Positions 57,220-64,000 of a stretch of 64,000 nucleotides of DNA are shown here, piece after piece (position 1 is the stretch's first letter; each line of letters opens with the position of its first letter). The stretch covers positions 62,001-126,000 of the forward strand of contig JADLAC010000046.1 in NCBI GenBank assembly GCA_020848435.1, in the 5' to 3' direction. The DNA comes from Burkholderiales bacterium (GTDB taxonomy: Bacteria > Pseudomonadota > Gammaproteobacteria > Burkholderiales > WYBJ01). A model generated the notes under the pieces. It was not told where the DNA came from. It was given only the letters and a program-made list of their open reading frames with translations, and ran no database searches. The translations under genes and the position numbers were made by a program.

Positions 57220-59151
57220 ATGTGCGGCATCGTGGGCCTGCTTCACCGAGGATCACTCGCCGATGCTCCCGCGCGGACACGACGTATGGCGCGCTCCATC
57301 CGCCATCGCGGCCCGGACGACGAAGGCTATTGGTCGGATTCGGACATCGCGTTGGGGTTCGTGCGCCTCAGCATCGTCGATATCGAGGGCGGACATCAAC
57401 CCATGGCGAACGAGGACCGTTCCGTTTGGGTCGTATTCAACGGCGAGATATACAACCACCGGGAACTGCGCCGCGACCTCGAGGCCCGCGGGCACCGGTT
57501 CGCATCCGATCACTCCGATACCGAGGTGCTGGTGCACGGGTGGGAGCAGTGGGGCAAGGGCCTGCCGCGGCGGCTGAACGGAATGTTCGCGTTCGCGCTC
57601 TGGGATACGAGAAGGAAGATGCTTTTCCTCGTGCGCGACCGCTTCGGCATAAAGCCCTTGTACACGGCGCGCCTGGCCGATGGAACGATTCTTTTCGGCT
57701 CCGAGATCCGGGCCATTCATGCGTCCGGGCTGATCGAGCCGCGCGAGGACTGCGACGGCATCCTCGAGTACTTCTCGCAGCAGAACCTGTGGGGAAGCAA
57801 TACCATGTTCGCCGGCGTTGATCAGTTCCAGGCGGGCACCATGGAGTGCATCGAGCCCGGCCGATCGATCCGCGAACGCTACTGGGACTACCGATTCTCC
57901 CGCCGCCGACGGATGCGCTTGGCAGATGCCGCAGCGGCACACCGGACGATTCTCACGCGGGTAGTCGAGCGCCAAATAGCCGCCGACGTGCCGGTGATGG
58001 CCTATCTCTCCGGCGGCATCGATTCCACTGCTCTGGTCGCGGCGGCCCACCGGCTCGATCCCCGAGTGCGGGCCTACTCGTGCCTGTTCGATCTCACCGA
58101 CGTCGGCGACGATCGTATCGTGGACGAGAGGGAATTCTCGCGCGCAGTCGCTACCTACCTCGACCTCGACCATATCGCGCTCGAGCTGCCGCAGCGCTCG
58201 CTTGCGGCGAGCCTGGATGCAACCGTGCGCGCCCTGGAAACGCCGCGCATGGGAATGGCATACGTGAACTACCTGATCGCACAGCGGGTTGCGCAGGAGA
58301 GCAAGGTCGTCCTCTCCGGCACCGGAGGCGACGAGCTTCACGGCGGCTACCTCTATCGATATCAAGCGGTCATGCCTCCGGGCCGGCCCGCGGCTCCTAC
58401 GAACGCCTGGCTGTCGTGGCTGCGCGATCGCTGGCATACGCGTCAAGAGCACGAGCATGCGGACGCAACGCACTTCAATCTGTTGAATTTTCCTATCCCG
58501 CACGCCCAGATCGCGCAAGCATTTGCGCCGCGGTTTCGGTCGCGAGTGCGCACTTACGAGCCGCGGTCGGCCATCGCCACGGTGCTCGAGGCGTGTCCAT
58601 ACGACGACCCGCTGGACCGCATGATGTATGTCGACGCGCATACCTACCTGCACGGTCTGCTGGTGTTGGAAGACAAGCTGTCCATGGCACACTCGCTGGA
58701 GGCCAGGGTCCCCTTGCTCGACCATGAGCTCGTCGACTTCGTGTGCGAGCTTCCGTGGCCGCTGCTGTGCGACGGTGAGACCGGCAAGATCGTATTCCGC
58801 GAATCGGTACGCCCGTGGGTTCCCGACGCCGTGTATCGCAAGCCCAAGATGGGGTTCGGGCCACCGGACGCTTCGTGGTATCGCGGCGCGCTGCGTCCCT
58901 TCATCGAGCGCCGGCTCGCCTCCGACAGAATCGCCGCGCGTGGCGTATTCCAACCGGAGTTCGTTCAATCGGTGCTGGAAGCGCACTTCAGCGGCGCGGC
59001 GAACAATCTGCCGATAATCTGGTCGCTGTTGTCCTTCGAGAGCTGGTGCACGACCTTCGGCCTGCTTGGCGGCGACCTGGACGAGCAAACCGATTTGGCC
59101 GGAACGTTAGCCGCGCCGCAGGCTATCGAGCGCGACGCGACAGGCGCCTGA
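57220..59151 (+). CDS. second asparagine synthetase-like glutamine amidotransferase
   Basis: A 643-residue AsnB-family protein, paralogous to the one at 38153. Cys2 in MCGIVG is the glutaminase nucleophile, with HRGPDDEG and FNGEIYNHRELR; the PP-loop is SGGIDST (264-270) and the synthetase motif is SGTGGDELHGGY. A C-terminal extension of about 20 residues follows the usual end. Its ATG lies one base after the preceding glycosyltransferase stop. Two such enzymes in one glycan locus imply two amidation targets or two acceptor sugars. A housekeeping asparagine synthetase role is less likely given the context. Confidence 0.9.
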   Translation: MCGIVGLLHRGSLADAPARTRRMARSIRHRGPDDEGYWSDSDIALGFVRLSIVDIEGGHQPMANEDRSVWVVFNGEIYNHRELRRDLEARGHRFASDHSDTEVLVHGWEQWGKGLPRRLNGMFAFALWDTRRKMLFLVRDRFGIKPLYTARLADGTILFGSEIRAIHASGLIEPREDCDGILEYFSQQNLWGSNTMFAGVDQFQAGTMECIEPGRSIRERYWDYRFSRRRRMRLADAAAAHRTILTRVVERQIAADVPVMAYLSGGIDSTALVAAAHRLDPRVRAYSCLFDLTDVGDDRIVDEREFSRAVATYLDLDHIALELPQRSLAASLDATVRALETPRMGMAYVNYLIAQRVAQESKVVLSGTGGDELHGGYLYRYQAVMPPGRPAAPTNAWLSWLRDRWHTRQEHEHADATHFNLLNFPIPHAQIAQAFAPRFRSRVRTYEPRSAIATVLEACPYDDPLDRMMYVDAHTYLHGLLVLEDKLSMAHSLEARVPLLDHELVDFVCELPWPLLCDGETGKIVFRESVRPWVPDAVYRKPKMGFGPPDASWYRGALRPFIERRLASDRIAARGVFQPEFVQSVLEAHFSGAANNLPIIWSLLSFESWCTTFGLLGGDLDEQTDLAGTLAAPQAIERDATGA

Positions 59152-59153
59152 GT

Positions 59154-59159
59154 TATACT
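59154..59159 (+). promoter_or_regulatory. candidate -10 box before the exported-protein genes
   Basis: TATACT lies 34 bases upstream of the ATG at 59193, immediately after the amidotransferase stop codon. No good -35 hexamer was seen at normal spacing. It may start a separate transcript for the three exported proteins. Confidence 0.3.
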
Positions 59160-59192
59160 TCGGCGCACATTCGTCTCGTCTCTTCTTCAGCC

Positions 59193-59651
59193 ATGAAAGT
59201 ATCGACACTTATTTGCGCGCTGGCGATGCTTGCCAGCGGGAGTGCTTCCGGGCTAGGTGGCGCCGCCGCGCCCGAAACGGCAGGCCCCGTTCGGGGCGCG
59301 GCGCTCGATGTGCCGGCAAAACACATCGTCGTCGCACCCGACAAGGGCAAGCTTCTTATTCTGCTGGATCTATTCCCTTTTGCTGAGCAGCTGAGAGGAA
59401 AGTCCGGCAAGGAAGCCGCCGACATCGCCACCGCGACGGCAGCCAAATATGCCGATCTCTATTCCGCGAAAAAGGAGCACGCGAGCCTTGCCGAGACGAC
59501 GGTCATGATCGTCTACGTGAAGAACATGGACGAGTACAACCGCCCGAATTACGGCGGCATGGTGCGTCACGGAACGCTCACGTTCAAGCGCGACGCATCC
59601 AAACAGATGAAGATGATCGAGAGCAAACTCGACTTCAAAGCGAATCCTTGA
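59193..59651 (+). CDS. small exported protein of unknown function
   Basis: A 152-residue protein with a signal peptide (MKVSTLICALAMLASGSASG). The mature part is hydrophilic and Lys-rich (KHASLAETTVMIVYVKNMDE-like segment near residue 100; KRDASKQMKMIESKLDF at the end). I do not recognise a family, and no lipobox or membrane helix is present in the mature part. The upstream open frame is a shadow of the amidotransferase gene. It lies between the amidotransferase and a large exported protein, suggesting an envelope or assembly role for the glycan. Confidence 0.7.
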   Translation: MKVSTLICALAMLASGSASGLGGAAAPETAGPVRGAALDVPAKHIVVAPDKGKLLILLDLFPFAEQLRGKSGKEAADIATATAAKYADLYSAKKEHASLAETTVMIVYVKNMDEYNRPNYGGMVRHGTLTFKRDASKQMKMIESKLDFKANP

Positions 59652-59735
59652 GGTGCAACAACCGGGCTGCGCTCGCGCGCACGACAGTATTGTTACACCT
59701 CCAAGCCGAAGCATGGGCGCCGTCGACTGAAGCAC

Positions 59736-62417
59736 ATGATGCTACGCCGCTCATTGCTCGGATTGAGCGCGGCCGCGATCGGCACGGCGTGCGCAGCGAG
59801 CGAGGTACGCGACTACCCTTATCCGTTCTCCCATGTCGTCACGTTCGCGAGCGACGTCGATCAGCAAACTCCCCTCTACGGCAGAGTGCTGCACGCGCAG
59901 GTGAACGAGCGTATCGGTTTGCCCGTGTCTGACTCGCTGTGGGTTATCGCCCGTGGCGGAGCTGGCAATAGCGCCTTTTTCACACGGCTCTCACAGCTCA
60001 ATGACCAACCCTCCGGGGTACATGCTCACCCTGTGTACGGCCTATTGCTGCGCGAATGGCACCGCGGAAATTACGACCATTTTCACAGCTGGCAGGACGA
60101 TGCGACCCCGCAGCTGCGCAACGTCTTTTCGCCGGGGATCGCCCTGAGCTCGGACCGCGTCACGATCCGCCTGCCGGCGGCGCGCAGCACCGCCGGGGCG
60201 CAAACCCGAGCGCACGCTTTGACCCCGCAGCATCTGCGTATGTTGTTCGATGCACCGCCACCGGCGGACCTCTCAATGGTGCTACGTGCCCCGGGCAGGA
60301 CACAGCTCGCGATCCCGCGCGAACAACTTGCGCGGATCGGCGCATCGGCATCCGAGCCAAGCGGTGCGCGCTACGTCGAAGCCCTTCTCGATGTCCCTCT
60401 CGGCATGGGCACGCCGCTGCCCGCGGACGCCCCCGAAGCCGATCAGATCACCGAGCTCGAATTGCGCGCGCCCTCCTGCGCAAAGAAGGGCTGTGCTGCC
60501 CGGCTCGTGGCCGTCGAGCGTGACAACTTCAGCCGTCACACTGTGCTACGTCAATTGCCGCTTCTGCAGTCTTGGAACATTCGGCCGGCGCTGCTGACGT
60601 CTCACGGGGGCTGGACCTATCATCAGAACTTCGGCGAACCCGCAGCGGCATTCGCGCAACCGGGCCTGGCCGCCGGCGCACCGAACATACTGACCACCGC
60701 GACCTCGCGGGCGAACGATCGAACGTCTCATGCCTACCACGCGGACCTGTTGAAGCATCTGGGCGTGGTCGCAGTTTGGCCCTTGCTATGGGGAAAGTGG
60801 CCGCTGGCGAACCATAGTTGGACGGAGCCGCCGCCGCCGTTGACTTCCCGCATCGAGGGCCTCTACACAATAGGCAAGGCGATTCCGCACGAGGTTTCAG
60901 CGCCCCGCGACTATGCCGACCTAAGAACCGCATTGCTGCGCTACGACCCGCTGTCCGAGCAGCTGGACCTCACGAAATACTTGTGCCTGGGATCGGTCTT
61001 CTGTTATCAGGGCGCGCAGGGGGCGGCGCTGGAGCTCTTGGTGGATCTTGCTTTGCTGCGGATCCGCAATGGTCATCGGACAGATTTGCTCTGGCATACG
61101 CACTTCGGCACTTCGAACCTCGATCCCACCCGCAGGCCCTCACCTCTCACGACGCTGCATGCGGCGATCGGTAGAGCCATGCACCGGTTGGCCCAGCACC
61201 ATTACGGGGTGGGTACGGGCGCGGGCGCTGCCTCTCGCATCTGGGTCCCTCCAGCCGGAGTGTTGGTCAGGTATCGCACGATGCTCGCGAACGCGCGCAA
61301 CCACGTGAAGGTGGAGCGGTCCGCATCCCGCGTCACAATCGCGCCATGGGTCGATCCAGTCACCGGAAGCCCAGTGCCCGAGCCCGCGGCAGGCACGCGC
61401 GATCTGCACGGCTTGACCGTCTACGTGGAGGACGCCGGCGCGGCAACGGTCTGGCTCGGCAACGCGCCGGTACACACTTTCACGCGAAACCCGCCGGACC
61501 GGCAGGGTCGCGCTTCCGTCACGATCGTCGATAACAATTCGCCGACGGTCATTCTCGATGAGGTCAAGCCCGCTCAGATTGGGACCGTGCAAGTATCCGG
61601 CGGGAGTCTGCTCCACGCCGCGAGCGAGTCGGGCGCCGCCTATGGCAAGCGTTTCCTGCGATTGAGAGCGACGAGTTCGTCCGCAGCCGTCAGCTTTCAG
61701 CCGTGGCAGCTCGACCTGTGGAACACCAGTCACCTGCACTTTGCCTATCGAAAGCGCGCCGCCGGAGCCCATGCCATGCAAGGCTCGATGTACATCGAGC
61801 TCGAGATGAGCAACGGACAGCGGATCGAGATCCGCGAATCGGATCCGCGCCAGTCGACCGCGACGCCGTTCAATGGATGGTCGTTTCCAGCAACACCTTC
61901 TGCCGCGGAATGGCGCTACGTCACCTTGGACAGCGCACAGATGACGTTCGTGTCGAAACCCGGCGACGAGGTCGAACAGACTTGGCCATTGCCCGTCGGG
62001 CCGGTAAAGACGGTGCGCTTCGGCTTACGCGGCGCGCGACCCGGGGAGATTCTGGATCTCGACGGATTGATGGCCTTGCGCCCCAACAGCAACGGAGAGG
62101 CGCAGGATGCGACTAAGCTGGTCGCGGGCCAGGTGACCTATGCCGATGGCACGCCCGTCGCAGACGTGACCGTGGTCGCCGCGGCAGAAGCTGGGCGGCG
62201 ACTAAGGACCGCGACCAATAAACATGGTTACTACTTCTTCTCGGGCGTGGCGCGCGGCTCCATCATCGAGGTCGCGGCGATGATCAACGGCGAGCGGTGC
62301 AACCCGACTCGCGGCCGTGCCATCGAAATCCGCAAGAACGAGGCCGAACTGGATATCAACCTAGCCGCTTGCAGGCAACACAATCAGCGCCGACAGGCGC
62401 CTACGTTTGCGCCGTGA
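59736..62417 (+). CDS. large exported deacetylase-like protein with carboxypeptidase-regulatory-like domain
   Basis: An 893-residue exported protein. The N-terminal signal contains a twin-Arg-like LRRSLLGLSAAA, so Tat export is possible. Residues about 28-480 resemble a very divergent polysaccharide-deacetylase or glycosidase barrel: VVTFASDVDQ, NYDHFHSWQDD, ALLTSHGGWTYHQNFG and LLWHTHFGTSN carry candidate metal or catalytic Asp/His residues. Beta-rich regions follow. Near 795-860 a carboxypeptidase-regulatory-like repeat occurs (GQVTYADGTPVADVTVV and NKHGYYFFSGV). The fold assignment is tentative. It probably acts on the glycan in the periplasm. Confidence 0.65.
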   Translation: MMLRRSLLGLSAAAIGTACAASEVRDYPYPFSHVVTFASDVDQQTPLYGRVLHAQVNERIGLPVSDSLWVIARGGAGNSAFFTRLSQLNDQPSGVHAHPVYGLLLREWHRGNYDHFHSWQDDATPQLRNVFSPGIALSSDRVTIRLPAARSTAGAQTRAHALTPQHLRMLFDAPPPADLSMVLRAPGRTQLAIPREQLARIGASASEPSGARYVEALLDVPLGMGTPLPADAPEADQITELELRAPSCAKKGCAARLVAVERDNFSRHTVLRQLPLLQSWNIRPALLTSHGGWTYHQNFGEPAAAFAQPGLAAGAPNILTTATSRANDRTSHAYHADLLKHLGVVAVWPLLWGKWPLANHSWTEPPPPLTSRIEGLYTIGKAIPHEVSAPRDYADLRTALLRYDPLSEQLDLTKYLCLGSVFCYQGAQGAALELLVDLALLRIRNGHRTDLLWHTHFGTSNLDPTRRPSPLTTLHAAIGRAMHRLAQHHYGVGTGAGAASRIWVPPAGVLVRYRTMLANARNHVKVERSASRVTIAPWVDPVTGSPVPEPAAGTRDLHGLTVYVEDAGAATVWLGNAPVHTFTRNPPDRQGRASVTIVDNNSPTVILDEVKPAQIGTVQVSGGSLLHAASESGAAYGKRFLRLRATSSSAAVSFQPWQLDLWNTSHLHFAYRKRAAGAHAMQGSMYIELEMSNGQRIEIRESDPRQSTATPFNGWSFPATPSAAEWRYVTLDSAQMTFVSKPGDEVEQTWPLPVGPVKTVRFGLRGARPGEILDLDGLMALRPNSNGEAQDATKLVAGQVTYADGTPVADVTVVAAAEAGRRLRTATNKHGYYFFSGVARGSIIEVAAMINGERCNPTRGRAIEIRKNEAELDINLAACRQHNQRRQAPTFAP

Positions 62418-62436
62418 GTCAGGAATCGACGACATA

Positions 62437-64000
62437 ATGAACCGACGCCGTATGGTCCACACCGGCATAGCGGTGGTGGCGCTGGCCATCGCGGCCGGTC
62501 TTGTCTCATCGGTCATGTTTGCGGATTCCGGCGCCGTGCTGGCGGGCAAGCTCTACCGGGCGTTCGCCGTCGGCATGGACCGAACCTCCGATGCTCCGCG
62601 ACGCGGCAACACCACGGCAGCCGCAAACGCTAACCGGCCGGTGCTCGGCAATGCCGTATTCGCCATGTTCGACAGCGTCGGGCTCTACCAGAAAAACGGT
62701 TTGGTGGAGGTCTATGGAGGCGAATTGAGGCAGCGGCAGTCGGGTCCGATAACGGTGGAGAAGAGCCTTCTCCTTGCCTCCGGCAACGACGCCTGGGTAC
62801 TGTGGTCGCCGGATGCATCTCCCGCCGCCGATGCTACGGGCATCGAACTGAGACTGTTCGGCGCTCTGCCTGCCGCGGCCACGCTGACAGTGGGGCTGAT
62901 CCTTCACTCCGGTACCAGTTTCGCGTTCGAAACCGGAAGCGCGCCAGTCGAATCTTCCCGACTGCAGGGATTCAGGCCTGCGCAGGTTCCAGAGCCCTTC
63001 CGCGACGCGCTCGCATCGGCGAAGGTCCTGCCCTTCGCCCGCGGCGCACCGGGCGTGTGGAGCGTCAAGCTGCCGCCGGAGCTCACCGCCGAGCTGCGGC
63101 AGGCACCGCCGCCAGGCGCCATCCGCACGTGGTTCGTCGTACTGTCGAATGCCGCGGGCAGCACGCTGGAGGTCGCCTCGCTGGCGCTCGTCGCTAACGA
63201 AGCCCAGCGTCAGGATGTCGCGATCGCGACCGTAAGCGGCCGAGTACGCAACATTGCGCCGGCTCAGGACGCAACGGTCGAACTGGTCACCGAAAGCAAC
63301 AAGCGGTATTCCGCGGCCATTGCAGAAGACGGCAGCTTCGCATTCAACGGGCTCGCGCCCGGGCGGCCGGTGTCACTTCGATTCCGTCACCTGGGCCAGA
63401 ATTACTACGCCAATCTGGGCCGCTGGTTTTCGCCCATGACGGATCGGACGGACATCGTCATCGCAGTCGTGCCAAGCTATGTGAATGCGGACAATCACCC
63501 CGCCGATCCGAAGAAGGCGAAGTTCATCCACCGCAGCAAGCCGGTCAGCTACTTCTCCTACGAACCGCACAGCCGGCAGTACTGGCCCGGCGCTGGTCCG
63601 GTACAGGAGTTTGACTCGACCACGTTTTCCAACAATTACGGCCTGATCGATCGCGACCGCTTCTTCGATAACCCCGACCGATGTTTTCGGATCGCCCATC
63701 TGGGCGCCAGTACGGCGGTATCGCTTCAGGTTCGGGCGTTCGAAAAATACAACATGGTGTTGGAGCAGGAACTCGGCGTCGCGCTTGGACGCTGTGTAGA
63801 GGTCGTTTCCGTGGGACGGGATAATGGCGATATTGGCGCGCTCTTCCGAGCGGCGCGCGATTACGCGATCAAGTTCGCACCCGATGTGCTGCTAATCGAG
63901 AACAGCAATTACCACTTGATGCAGATCCATCCCGAGCTATTGCGGCGGGCGATCGGCTGGGACCAGACCCACAGTCCACTGGATTCGTTTTATTACGACG
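62437..64000 (+). CDS. exported SGNH-hydrolase-like protein, cut by the window edge
   Basis: An open frame of 521 codons that continues past the right edge. It starts MNRRRMVHTG with one hydrophobic segment (about 10-30), an uncleaved anchor or signal. At about 264-320 lies a carboxypeptidase-regulatory-like domain (VSGRVRNIAPAQDATVEL, AEDGSFAFNGLAPG), as in the neighbour. From about 415 there is an SGNH-type fold: AHLGASTAVS with candidate nucleophile Ser425, EVVSVGRDNGDIGALFR and FAPDVLLIENSNYH. The usual GDS is GAS, as in some O-acyltransferases. It may O-acylate or esterify the exported glycan; the C-terminus is missing. Confidence 0.72.
   Translation, partial: MNRRRMVHTGIAVVALAIAAGLVSSVMFADSGAVLAGKLYRAFAVGMDRTSDAPRRGNTTAAANANRPVLGNAVFAMFDSVGLYQKNGLVEVYGGELRQRQSGPITVEKSLLLASGNDAWVLWSPDASPAADATGIELRLFGALPAAATLTVGLILHSGTSFAFETGSAPVESSRLQGFRPAQVPEPFRDALASAKVLPFARGAPGVWSVKLPPELTAELRQAPPPGAIRTWFVVLSNAAGSTLEVASLALVANEAQRQDVAIATVSGRVRNIAPAQDATVELVTESNKRYSAAIAEDGSFAFNGLAPGRPVSLRFRHLGQNYYANLGRWFSPMTDRTDIVIAVVPSYVNADNHPADPKKAKFIHRSKPVSYFSYEPHSRQYWPGAGPVQEFDSTTFSNNYGLIDRDRFFDNPDRCFRIAHLGASTAVSLQVRAFEKYNMVLEQELGVALGRCVEVVSVGRDNGDIGALFRAARDYAIKFAPDVLLIENSNYHLMQIHPELLRRAIGWDQTHSPLDSFYYD

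Noticed and set aside
58815..59192. N-terminal extension of the small exported protein into the amidotransferase gene.
   Set aside because: The signal peptide begins exactly at the ATG at 59193, and the upstream part overlaps the conserved end of the amidotransferase.
34328..64000. The glycan locus considered as a recently acquired genomic island.
   Set aside because: No integrase, transposase, tRNA target or flanking direct repeats were seen, and base composition could not be measured reliably by eye.

Overview
The window is GC-rich, densely coded DNA from what looks like a betaproteobacterium, probably Burkholderiales-like. The main reasons are four Bug/TctC-type solute receptors, a sigma54/NtrC-controlled glnA beside ntrBC, a pcm-tolC-waaA-waaC neighbourhood, and a Bordetella-like wlbA-wlbB-wlbC sugar cassette. 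No rRNA, tRNA, insertion sequence, prophage or CRISPR array was seen. Assignments come from reading motifs; no database search was run.

Region 1 (44-11402, minus strand) is a probable catabolic operon of ten genes. It encodes an amidohydrolase, an SMP-30-type lactonase, a CocE/NonD hydrolase, an alpha/beta hydrolase, a glucarate-dehydratase-like enolase-superfamily enzyme and a CobW GTPase, interleaved with four orphan Bug receptors. A TrmB-family regulator (11576-12451) is transcribed divergently. Substrate unknown.

Region 2 (12683-24081) is core metabolism. It holds an HtrA-type protease, ntrC, ntrB, a DUF4124 protein and glnA with a well-formed sigma54 promoter, a paired NtrC enhancer and a terminator. 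These are followed by a rhodanese, an MFS transporter, uppP, and thiC behind a TPP riboswitch.

Region 3 (24526-34025) is the envelope set. A TetR regulator, RND adaptor, RND pump, pcm and TolC run on the plus strand; waaA and waaC (Kdo transfer and heptose I) run on the minus strand.

Region 4 (34328 to the right edge, all plus strand) is a glycan synthesis, modification and export locus of at least 21 genes, the last cut by the window edge. It contains the wlbABC cassette (2,3-diacetamido uronic acid), an NAD-dependent epimerase, two AsnB-type amidotransferases, a Wzm/Wzt exporter with a C-terminal substrate-binding extension on Wzt, and a methyltransferase. It also contains a FemAB-GNAT/deacetylase-like fusion, a second FemAB-like protein, two more DegT aminotransferases, a sulfotransferase and four glycosyltransferase genes. 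One glycosyltransferase is a tandem duplication carrying two Cys4 clusters. The locus ends with three exported proteins, including a large deacetylase-like protein and an SGNH-type protein. Many genes overlap by ATGA or GTGA, indicating translational coupling. The inferred product is an ABC-exported, LPS-linked glycan that is amidated and possibly sulfated and N-acylated. This is the best candidate here for an undescribed system.
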